DNA of 5,146 bases, taken from a bacterium (GTDB lineage Bacteria; Calditrichota; Calditrichia; RBG-13-44-9; J042). Below, piece after piece: positions 1 through 5,146 of the stretch (its first letter is position 1; each line of letters opens with the position of its first letter). The translations under genes and the position numbers were made by a program. The stretch is from NCBI GenBank assembly GCA_015494485.1, contig WGBF01000612.1, positions 1-5,146 on the forward strand. Reading direction: 5' to 3'. Below the pieces are notes generated by a model. That model did no database searches. It saw only the letters and a program-made list of their open reading frames with translations, and was not told the origin of the DNA.

Positions 1-1064
1 ACATCGATGAGGTGATTATCGGCCACACCAATGAGCCGGAATACAAAAAGCTCCAGAACAACGAGTTTATGGAAGCACTGCGGGACCGAACGGTGAAGAT
101 TGACATCCCCTACATCACCCGGTGGAGCGAGGAAATTAAGATTTACAAAAAGGATTTTAACAATCGCAAAATTCAAAACAAGCACATTGCGCCACATACC
201 ATCGAAATGGCAGCCATGTGGGCGGTACTCACCCGCCTGGAAGAGCCCAAAAAGGCCAACTTAACCCTGGTGCAAAAGCTGAAGCTGTACGATGGCAAGG
301 CGATTCCGGGCTACACCGAAGACAACGTGCGGGAATTGCGCAAAGAGGCGGTTCGGGAAGGTCTGGAAGGCATCTCCCCCCGCTACATTCAGGATAAAAT
401 TTCCAACGCGCTGGTTAAGGATACCGAAGAGCCCTGCGTGAACCCCTTCATGGTGCTCAACGAACTGGAAAGCGGGCTGGACCACCACAGTTTGATTTCC
501 AACGAAGAACAAAAGAAACGCTACCGGGAACTGCTGAGCGTGGTGAAAAAAGAATACACCGAAATTGTAAAGAACGAAGTGCAGCGGGCCATCAGCGCCG
601 ATGAGGACGCCATCAAACGGCTGTTTGCCAATTACATTGACAACGTAAAGGCCTACGTCCAGAAGGAAAAAGTGAAGAACAAATACACCGGCGAGGATGA
701 GGAACCCAACGAAAAACTGATGCGCTCCATTGAGGAAAAAATCGACATCCCCGAAAGCCGGAAAGACGACTTCCGTCGGGAAATTATGAATTACATCGGT
801 GCCCTGGCGCTGGAAGGCAAGACCTTTGAATGGAACAGCAACGAACGGCTGGCCAAAGCGCTGGAACTGAAGCTGTTTGAAGACCAGAAGGACAGCATCA
901 AACTTTCCACGCTGGTCTCTTCCGTGGTGGACAAGGAAACACAGGAAAAGATTGATGTGGTGAAGACCCGCCTGATTAAGAATTACGGCTACTGCGAAAC
1001 CTGTGCAACGGACGTGCTTAACTACGTGGCCAGCATTTTTGCCCGTGGCGACATTCAGGAATAA
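1..1064 (+). CDS. prkA: PrkA family serine protein kinase / AAA+ protein, C-terminal part (5' end outside window)
   Basis: This is the C-terminal part of PrkA (YeaG in E. coli). The reading frame is already open at the first complete codon (position 3), with Ile-Asp-Glu leading into the GTG at 12, so that GTG is an internal Val codon and not a start. About 353 codons are visible. Family members have about 630-645 residues, so the N-terminal AAA+ ATPase part with its Walker motifs lies upstream. Family hallmarks are the HTNEPEYKKL stretch at the start, the SEEIKIY segment, GISPRYIQDKISNAL in the middle, and a C-terminal block with a CETC motif (codons at 993-1004) followed by ATDVLNYV. PrkA is described as a cytoplasmic serine kinase, and for Bacillus also as an ATP-dependent protease acting in sporulation; in E. 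coli YeaG acts in nitrogen starvation and stationary phase. It is followed after 48 nt by its usual partner yhbH. Family assignment is very secure; biochemical activity is inferred from relatives. Confidence 0.96.
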   Translation, partial: IDEVIIGHTNEPEYKKLQNNEFMEALRDRTVKIDIPYITRWSEEIKIYKKDFNNRKIQNKHIAPHTIEMAAMWAVLTRLEEPKKANLTLVQKLKLYDGKAIPGYTEDNVRELRKEAVREGLEGISPRYIQDKISNALVKDTEEPCVNPFMVLNELESGLDHHSLISNEEQKKRYRELLSVVKKEYTEIVKNEVQRAISADEDAIKRLFANYIDNVKAYVQKEKVKNKYTGEDEEPNEKLMRSIEEKIDIPESRKDDFRREIMNYIGALALEGKTFEWNSNERLAKALELKLFEDQKDSIKLSTLVSSVVDKETQEKIDVVKTRLIKNYGYCETCATDVLNYVASIFARGDIQE

Positions 1065-1100
1065 CAGGCCGCTTTACGACCGAACGGTAGATTTAAACAG

Positions 1101-1107
1101 AAGGTGA
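1101..1107 (+). promoter_or_regulatory. Ribosome binding site deciding the yhbH start
   Basis: AAGGTGA lies five bases before the ATG at 1113. It overlaps the alternative GTG at 1104, which would need a separate upstream site that I do not see. This favours ATG 1113 as the start of the yhbH/yeaH-type gene. Confidence 0.65.
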
Positions 1108-1112
1108 CAGCC

Positions 1113-2222
1113 ATGCCGTTAATGAACATGGAAAATGACTACAACCGGTTTCGCCAGATAATTAAGGGCAAAATTAAGGAAAATTTGCGCAAATACATTT
1201 CCAACGGCGAAATGATTGGGCGGAAGGGGAAGGAACTGGTGAGCATCCCCCTTCCGCAGATTGACATTCCCCGCTTCCGCTTTGGGGACAACGGTCAGGG
1301 CGGTGCCGGCCAGGGCGATGGCGAACCAGGCGAGCCCCTTTCCCAGGGCGATGGTGAAGAGGGCGAAGGCCAGGCGGGTAACGAACCCGGCGCCCATGTC
1401 CGTGAAGTGGAATTAACCATGGACGAACTGGCGGAAATCCTGGGCGAGGAGCTGGAACTGCCCAACATTGAGCCGCGGGGAAAGAAGGAAATTGTTTCCC
1501 ACAAGGACCGCTACACCGGCATTCGCCGGGTTGGACCGGAATCCCTGCGCCATCACAAGCGCACTTTCAAAGAAGCGCTGAAGCGGCAAATCATTTCCGG
1601 TCAGTTTAATGTGGAAAAGCCCCGCATTGTGCCCATTCGGGACGACTACCGCTACCGCTCCTGGAAAACCACCACCAAGCCGGAAAGCAACGCGGTCATC
1701 ATTTACATGATGGACGTATCCGGTTCCATGTGGGAAGAGCAAAAGGAAATCGTCCGCCTGGAAACGTTCTGGATTGACACCTGGCTGCATTATCAGTACA
1801 AAGGCCTTAAAACCCGCTACATTGTCCATGATGCCCGCGCTTACGAAGTGGACCGCGAGACCTTTTTCACCCTGAAAGAAAACGGCGGTACCGTTATTTC
1901 CACCGCCTACGAACTGGCGTTAAAGATTATTGAGAAGGATTACCCGGTGGATGAGTGGAACATTTACGCCTTTCACTTTTCCGACGGAGACAACTGGTCC
2001 CGGGATGACAACAAATACTGTTTGGAACTGCTGCGTGACCATCTGTTGCCCAGGGTGAATATGTTTGGTTACGGCCAGGTGGAAAGCACTTACGGCAGCG
2101 GCGAATTTTATGATTATCTGGAAGAACACCTGGGCGACGACGACCGCCTGATACTTTCTCAAATTCCGGACAAAGAAGCCATTTATGATTCCATTAAAGA
2201 TTTTCTGGGGAAAGGAAAATGA
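1113..2222 (+). CDS. yhbH: YhbH/YeaH family protein (DUF444, VWA-like)
   Basis: This is a 369-residue protein of the DUF444 family (YhbH in Bacillus, YeaH in E. coli), the regular genetic partner of PrkA. Order along the protein: a charged N-terminal segment; a Gly/Glu/Gln-rich low-complexity linker at about residues 58-93; a conserved central part containing RYTGIRRVGPESLRHHKRTF; and a C-terminal VWA-like domain. The domain's metal-ion-dependent adhesion site looks complete: DVSGS with Asp201, Ser203 and Ser205, the Thr in NGGT (Thr260), and the Asp in FSDGD (Asp291). A divalent metal and a protein ligand are therefore expected; the ligand is unknown, and interaction with PrkA or its substrates is inference. 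No signal peptide or membrane segment is visible, so it is probably cytoplasmic. ATG 1113 is preferred over GTG 1104 because of the ribosome site at 1101-1107. Its stop overlaps the start of the SpoVR gene by 4 nt (ATGA), suggesting translational coupling. Confidence 0.95.
   Translation: MPLMNMENDYNRFRQIIKGKIKENLRKYISNGEMIGRKGKELVSIPLPQIDIPRFRFGDNGQGGAGQGDGEPGEPLSQGDGEEGEGQAGNEPGAHVREVELTMDELAEILGEELELPNIEPRGKKEIVSHKDRYTGIRRVGPESLRHHKRTFKEALKRQIISGQFNVEKPRIVPIRDDYRYRSWKTTTKPESNAVIIYMMDVSGSMWEEQKEIVRLETFWIDTWLHYQYKGLKTRYIVHDARAYEVDRETFFTLKENGGTVISTAYELALKIIEKDYPVDEWNIYAFHFSDGDNWSRDDNKYCLELLRDHLLPRVNMFGYGQVESTYGSGEFYDYLEEHLGDDDRLILSQIPDKEAIYDSIKDFLGKGK
1311..1354 (+). repeat. In-frame 11-bp direct repeat in the YhbH linker
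   Basis: CAGGGCGATGG occurs at 1311-1321 and again at 1344-1354. The units are 33 bp (11 codons) apart, so each encodes Gln-Gly-Asp-Gly in the same frame. They sit in the Gly/Glu-rich linker of YhbH. Copy-number slippage here would change linker length without breaking the frame. Confidence 0.6.
2207..2216 (+). promoter_or_regulatory. Ribosome binding site of spoVR, inside the yhbH end
   Basis: The purine run GGGGAAAGGA lies in the last codons of yhbH, just before the ATG at 2219. The gap to the ATG is unusually short, about 2-3 nt from the AGGA core. Together with the ATGA stop/start overlap this suggests that SpoVR translation depends partly on ribosomes finishing yhbH. Confidence 0.45.
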
Positions 2223-3709
2223 GCGTTACACAAAAGGATATATTGGCCCTTCAGCCGGAAATTGAAGAATTGGCCCGATCCTACGGGCTGGATTTCTTTC
2301 CGGTGATTTTTGAGCTGGTGGATTACGACACCATGAATCAGCTGGCAGCGTACGGGGGATTTCCCATCCGTTACCCCCATTGGCGCTTTGGCATGGAATA
2401 CGACCAGCTTTCCAAAGGGTACCGCTATGGGCTGCAAAAAATTTACGAAATGGTCATTAACACCAATCCCTGCTACGCCTATTTAATGGATGTGAATGCT
2501 CTGGTGGACCAGAAACTGGTTATGGCCCACGTGTATGCCCATTGCGACTTTTTCAAAAACAACTTCTACTTCTCCCACACCAACCGCAAAATGATCGACG
2601 AAATGGCCAACCATGCCATTCGCGTCCGGCGCTACATTGACCGGTTTGGTCTGGAAACGGTGGAAAATTTCATTGATGTGTGTTTGTCCCTGGAAAATTT
2701 AATTGACTACCATTCCCCCTACATTAAACGAAAAGGGGATAACCGGGAAGTCTCCGACAACGGCGCTCCCAAACCCCGCATTAAAAAGCTAAAAAGCAAA
2801 AAGTACATGGAAAAATTCATCAATCCGCCGGAATTCATTGAAGCGCAGAAAAAGAAGCTGGAAGAAGAAAAGCCGGAACACCTCTCCTACCCGGCACAAC
2901 CGGAGCGGGATGTGTTGCTGTTTCTTCTGGAACATGCCCCGCTGGAAAACTGGCAGCGGGATGTTCTGGGCATTATTCGGGAAGAAGCCTACTATTTTGC
3001 TCCCCAGGGCATGACCAAAATAATGAATGAAGGCTGGGCCACATACTGGCATGCTACCATGATGACCCGCAACCTGCTGCATCCAAAAGAGGTGGTCGAT
3101 TACGCCGAACACCACTCCGGCACCGTGGCCAATCATCCGGGGCGGTTAAATCCTTATCGCATCGGCTACCTGCTGTTTCAGGATATCGAAGACCGCTGGA
3201 ACAAAGGGAAATTCGGGAAAGAATGGGAAGAATGCGACGACTGGCGCGAAAAGAAAAACTGGGACAAACAACTGGGGTTGGGTCGCCAGAAAATTTTTGA
3301 AGTCCGCAAATTATACAATGACGTCACATTCATTGATACCTTCCTCACCGAAGAATTTGCGCGGGAACATAAACTATTCTCCTTTGCATATAATAAAGAA
3401 AACAAAAGGTACGAAATTGAGTCGCGCGAATTTCATTTGATCAAACAGCGCTTGTTGCAAAGTTTAACCAACATGGGGCAACCCATTATTGAAGTGGTGG
3501 AAGCCAATTACAAAAATCGGGGGGAACTGTTTTTAAAGCACAAATTTGAAGGCGTGGAGCTGCATGTTCAATATGCCCGCGATACCATGCGCAATTTATT
3601 CCATTTGTGGAAACGACCGGTGAATATTCAAACCATTGTGAACGAAAAGCCGGTGATTTTGTCCTTTAACGGACAGGACTACCACGAAGTTGAAATTGAA
3701 GAAGCGTAA
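2219..3709 (+). CDS. spoVR: SpoVR family protein
   Basis: This 496-residue protein is a full-length member of the SpoVR family (YcgB in E. coli), close to the usual 470-510 residues. Conserved stretches run its whole length: YGLDFFPVIFELVDYDTMNQ and AAYGGFPIRYPHWRFGMEY near the N-terminus, HVYAHCDFFKNN (residues 104-115), FSHTNRKMID, NPPEF, LLFLLEHAPLENWQRD, EEAYYFAPQGMTKIMNEGWATYWH (ending at His278), YAEHHS (295-300), LNPYRIGYLLFQDIEDRWNKG, and a C-terminal RNLFHLWKRPV block. SpoVR was named for a role in spore cortex formation in Bacillus; its biochemical function is not established. No signal peptide or membrane segment is visible, so it is probably cytoplasmic. The start is ATG 2219, overlapping the yhbH stop; the N-terminal sequence that follows matches the family. 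It ends in tandem TAA stops, and the next gene starts 16 nt later. Presence beside prkA and yhbH is the classic arrangement and points to a joint role in stationary phase, starvation or differentiation. Confidence 0.96.
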   Translation: MSVTQKDILALQPEIEELARSYGLDFFPVIFELVDYDTMNQLAAYGGFPIRYPHWRFGMEYDQLSKGYRYGLQKIYEMVINTNPCYAYLMDVNALVDQKLVMAHVYAHCDFFKNNFYFSHTNRKMIDEMANHAIRVRRYIDRFGLETVENFIDVCLSLENLIDYHSPYIKRKGDNREVSDNGAPKPRIKKLKSKKYMEKFINPPEFIEAQKKKLEEEKPEHLSYPAQPERDVLLFLLEHAPLENWQRDVLGIIREEAYYFAPQGMTKIMNEGWATYWHATMMTRNLLHPKEVVDYAEHHSGTVANHPGRLNPYRIGYLLFQDIEDRWNKGKFGKEWEECDDWREKKNWDKQLGLGRQKIFEVRKLYNDVTFIDTFLTEEFAREHKLFSFAYNKENKRYEIESREFHLIKQRLLQSLTNMGQPIIEVVEANYKNRGELFLKHKFEGVELHVQYARDTMRNLFHLWKRPVNIQTIVNEKPVILSFNGQDYHEVEIEEA

Positions 3710-3715
3710 TAAAAT

Positions 3716-3720
3716 GGAGG
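3716..3720 (+). promoter_or_regulatory. Ribosome binding site deciding the start of the fourth operon gene
   Basis: GGAGG lies five bases before ATG 3726. The in-frame TTG at 3690 lies inside the spoVR coding end, and the in-frame ATG at 3714 overlaps this site, so both are poorer starts. ATG 3726 is chosen. Confidence 0.75.
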
Positions 3721-3725
3721 TTACC

Positions 3726-4232
3726 ATGAGCATATCGGAAAAAGTGCTGGAGGAATTACGGGAATTAAAAAAATCCCCGGGGGCAGCCCGGAAAGATAAA
3801 TTTTACTATTTTCACAAGGCACTGGATGGTCTGGATGTGGCGGTGAAATTCAAAGATATTGACCGTTACGGCATTGTGGTGGATTACATTTCGCTGGCAC
3901 GCACAGAACCCATTCTGGATGTGGAAGCCATTAACCGGCGGCTGGAGCAGCAGGCCGAGACCGTGCAAAAGACCATCACGTATCTCCTGGAAGATTTCAT
4001 GCTCATTGAAATGGACAAAGCCAGCAAACGCGCCCAATTGCGCAGCTATCCACCGTACGAAAAAGAAAATTCCAAATTCTTTTACGAAATTGTGCTGGAA
4101 GAAGGCACACGGGTGCATTTTCAGCGGTATGAATACAACAAAGAACACCGCCGGTATGAGAAAATTACCTCCCAGCTTACGCTGGAGATTTTCAAACGGC
4201 TGGTGGACGACCTGGCCAATCTGGTGAAATAA
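3726..4232 (+). CDS. Uncharacterised protein, fourth gene of the prkA-yhbH-spoVR operon
   Basis: I do not recognise this 168-residue protein. It has no cysteine, signal peptide, membrane segment or obvious catalytic motif, so a soluble cytoplasmic protein is likely. By eye there is a charged N-terminal helix (about residues 3-17), a strand-rich part (about 26-58), a helix with many Gln, Glu and Arg (about 66-88), then alternating charged/hydrophobic strands (about 89-148, including FYEIVLEE and RVHFQRYEY), and a C-terminal amphipathic helix (about 151-167). The overall look is a small alpha/beta domain, perhaps a binding or adaptor protein; that is inference. It has a strong ribosome site, starts 16 nt after spoVR, and codon use resembles the upstream genes, so it is a real gene and very probably co-transcribed. 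The context suggests a partner or regulator of the PrkA/YhbH/SpoVR system. No terminator is visible between its end and the tRNA 48 nt downstream. Confidence 0.88.
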   Translation: MSISEKVLEELRELKKSPGAARKDKFYYFHKALDGLDVAVKFKDIDRYGIVVDYISLARTEPILDVEAINRRLEQQAETVQKTITYLLEDFMLIEMDKASKRAQLRSYPPYEKENSKFFYEIVLEEGTRVHFQRYEYNKEHRRYEKITSQLTLEIFKRLVDDLANLVK

Positions 4233-4240
4233 AATTCAAC

Positions 4241-4269
4241 TTGCTTCTGGCATGTGGAAAACCTAAATT
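4241..4269 (+). promoter_or_regulatory. Possible promoter for the tRNA-Gln gene
   Basis: TTGCTT (4241-4246) and TAAATT (4264-4269) are separated by 17 bases, the optimal spacing for a housekeeping-sigma promoter. A start about 7 nt after the -10 box would leave a leader of about 5 nt before the tRNA. Both boxes match the consensus only partly (3/6 and 4/6), so this is tentative; read-through from the upstream operon is the alternative. Confidence 0.35.
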
Positions 4270-4280
4270 TTTGGCGCTTT

Positions 4281-4351
4281 TGCGGGATCGTCTAATGGTA
4301 GGACGCCAGGTTCTGGCCCTGGTAGTCGGGGTTCGAGTCCCTGTCCCGCAG
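4281..4351 (+). tRNA. tRNA-Gln (anticodon CTG)
   Basis: A full cloverleaf can be folded. The acceptor stem is TGCGGGA (4281-4287) with TCCCGCA (4344-4350), seven pairs. The D stem is GTC/GAC (4290-4292 with 4302-4304). The anticodon stem is CCAGG/CCTGG (4306-4310 with 4318-4322), enclosing the loop TTCTGGC with anticodon CTG at 4313-4315. The T arm is 4327-4343 with the loop TTCGAGT and one G-T pair. The discriminator base is G at 4351. The anticodon reads CAG, and the U1-A72 first pair is typical of glutamine tRNAs. The bases after the discriminator are CTC, so the CCA end is not encoded and must be added by the CCA-adding enzyme. Confidence 0.96.
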
Positions 4352-4374
4352 CTCAAATAAAATCAATTACTTAC

Positions 4375-4401
4375 AAGGGGCGTTCAAAACGCCCCTTTTT
4401 T
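4375..4401 (+). terminator. Intrinsic terminator after tRNA-Gln
   Basis: The arm GGGGCGTT (4377-4384) pairs with AACGCCCC (4388-4395) around a three-base CAA loop. AA/TT pairs can extend the stem to ten pairs. A run of six T follows (4396-4401). This is a strong Rho-independent terminator. It lies 24 nt after the tRNA and may also end the prkA operon transcript, since no other terminator is visible between 4232 and the tRNA. Confidence 0.93.
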
Positions 4402-4439
4402 GTTGGGTATCATAATAGTATCATGTAAAGAGATGAAAT

Positions 4440-4895
4440 TTGGACTTACCAACTGAAACACAATTTATCCAGCACCTCAATGTTTTAACCTATGAGGACT
4501 GGCAACCACTACTGGATATTATCGAGGATCTGGAAAGGACCAGAAAATTTGGTGAACACATAAATCCACCCCCGGAAAACGGCGTGTATCAACTTCCATA
4601 TGCTGTGTATTCGCCGGTTGTCCACCGCTTTCTTAAAATAGCCTATCACATTCCCATCGTGATAAATTTTGACTGGGGTAGTTGGAAGAAGGAATTCCAC
4701 CAATTAATGTCAAATATATCCACGCACGTGGATTCCCTGGATATCCTCACCAAATGCAAACTGATTACAGTTATTCTTCGGCAGGACCGTTTTACGGAAG
4801 GCACGCTGCTGCATTACTTCGAAAATGGCGCGCTTCTTACCATCCTGCAATCCTTGAAACGGGACATTGAAGCCCGCTATTCCGCCCATTCCTGA
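4440..4895 (+). CDS. Hypothetical protein resembling the DUF6508 family
   Basis: This 151-residue protein has features I associate with DUF6508: GVYQLPYAVYSPVV (residues 49-62, by eye), an FDWGSW motif (Phe77 to Trp82), and a C-terminal block RQDRFTEGTLLHYFENGALLTILQSL starting at Arg114. The family has no established function that I know of. The protein looks soluble and mostly helical, without signal peptide or membrane segment. The start is inferred as TTG 4440: an in-frame stop lies at 4434-4436 and no in-frame ATG occurs before the middle of the gene. A weak purine-rich site (AAAGAGA, 4427-4433) precedes it by a suitable distance. The gene follows the terminator, so it needs its own promoter; GTATCAT occurs twice upstream (4407-4413 and 4418-4424), but no clear promoter boxes can be assigned. 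By eye it is somewhat AT-richer than the operon. Family membership from memory is likely but not certain. Confidence 0.82.
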   Translation: MDLPTETQFIQHLNVLTYEDWQPLLDIIEDLERTRKFGEHINPPPENGVYQLPYAVYSPVVHRFLKIAYHIPIVINFDWGSWKKEFHQLMSNISTHVDSLDILTKCKLITVILRQDRFTEGTLLHYFENGALLTILQSLKRDIEARYSAHS

Positions 4896-4959
4896 CTCCA
4901 ACCTCCTGCCTCAATTGTCCATTGTAGCACAGATACTCCTCTGGCGTGATGTTTGTACA

Positions 4960-4980
4960 GCCATGTGATGGCAATCATTT
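4960..4980 (+). terminator. Weak candidate terminator after the DUF6508-like gene
   Basis: GCCAT (4960-4964) pairs with ATGGC (4968-4972) around a GTG loop, followed after a few bases by a T-rich stretch ending near 4982. The stem has only five pairs and the T run does not follow directly, so this may be a chance hairpin. Confidence 0.25.
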
Positions 4981-5138
4981 TTAAAAATTTTATCCCTATT
5001 AATATTTAACCCTGTTAATCAAACAATGTTAACGTTTAACCCATTTCGTATCTTATCTGAATAACTGGCTCTCTGCAGGATTTATACGAACTTTTCCTGA
5101 TTTTCAACCAAAGAAACGCGTGTTACCCAATAAACCAC

Positions 5139-5144
5139 AGGAGG
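5139..5144 (+). promoter_or_regulatory. Shine-Dalgarno site of a gene starting outside the window
   Basis: AGGAGG is a perfect match to the anti-Shine-Dalgarno core and sits two bases before the window edge. A start codon would be expected about 5-8 nt after it, just outside the sequence given. Confidence 0.6.
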
Positions 5145-5146
5145 CA

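Larger units (their letters stand above)
4896..5146 (+). promoter_or_regulatory. AT-rich noncoding leader of a gene just beyond the window
   Basis: There is no convincing coding potential in these 251 bases. Visible elements are a 12-base perfect palindrome ATTTTTAAAAAT (4977-4988), a direct repeat TTTAACCC (5005-5012 and 5035-5042), and TGTTAA twice between them (5013-5018 and 5027-5032). No pair of promoter boxes fits the consensus well enough to call. The region ends in a strong ribosome binding site, so it probably holds the promoter and possibly the operator of a downstream + strand gene. Confidence 0.5.

Noticed and set aside
12..14. GTG at 12 as a start codon for the first gene
   Set aside because: The frame is open upstream to the window edge, and the preceding residues Ile-Asp-Glu fit the PrkA family, so this is an internal Val codon in a truncated gene.
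85..1088. ACCGAACGGT occurring at 85-94 and again at 1079-1088
   Set aside because: The first copy is inside prkA coding sequence, the second is in the prkA-yhbH gap, and the 10-mer is only an imperfect palindrome. Most likely chance.
1119..1829. Three long open frames on the minus strand opposite yhbH
   Set aside because: They lie opposite a well-conserved gene, and one is a low-complexity Ser/Pro translation of the linker region. They are shadows of the coding strand.
3859..4227. 122-codon + strand open frame inside the fourth operon gene
   Set aside because: It overlaps a better-supported gene in another frame, has a Trp/Pro/Arg-rich composition typical of out-of-frame translation, and lacks a good ribosome site.
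4281..4351. tRNA-Gln as an integration site of a mobile element
   Set aside because: No second copy of the tRNA 3' end and no integrase or transposase is visible in the downstream part of the window.
4710..4901. 63-codon minus-strand frame with AGGAGGT (minus strand, 4901-4907) upstream
   Set aside because: The Shine-Dalgarno-like match is good, but the spacing is poor: it abuts TTG 4901 and is 11 nt from the ATG at 4889. The frame lies antisense to the DUF6508-like motifs, which explain the sequence better.

Overview
The window carries a stationary-phase/sporulation-type gene cluster on the + strand, followed by a tRNA gene and a small accessory-looking gene. I recognise the 3' part of prkA (serine protein kinase / AAA+ protein family), a complete yhbH/yeaH-type gene (DUF444, VWA-like fold), a complete spoVR-family gene, and a fourth small gene of about 168 codons that I do not recognise. 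All four point the same way with tight spacing: a 48-nt gap, then a 4-nt ATGA overlap, then a 16-nt gap. They look like one transcription unit whose promoter lies upstream of the window.

The operon is followed by a tRNA-Gln gene (anticodon CTG, no encoded CCA) and a strong intrinsic terminator. I see no terminator between the fourth gene and the tRNA, so the hairpin after the tRNA may end both transcripts. A plausible tRNA promoter also lies in the 48-nt gap. After the terminator comes a 151-codon gene with a TTG start that resembles the DUF6508 family. The last 251 bases are noncoding and AT-rich, with short repeated motifs. They end in a perfect Shine-Dalgarno sequence, so a further + strand gene probably begins just outside the window.

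Organism: this is bacterial chromosomal DNA with roughly balanced GC and ordinary Shine-Dalgarno sites. The PrkA-YhbH-SpoVR set is named from Bacillus sporulation but is widespread in non-sporing Gram-negative bacteria, where the E. coli counterparts are YeaG, YeaH and YcgB. The absence of an encoded CCA argues against gamma-proteobacteria such as E. coli. I cannot place the organism more closely; a Gram-negative lineage outside the enterics, for example in the FCB/Calditrichota area, is only a guess.

Most of the window is a conserved cluster. The parts least explained by known biology are the fourth operon gene (3726-4232), the possible metal-site arrangement in SpoVR, and the repeat-bearing leader at 4977-5042. 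I found no mobile element, CRISPR array or defence island.
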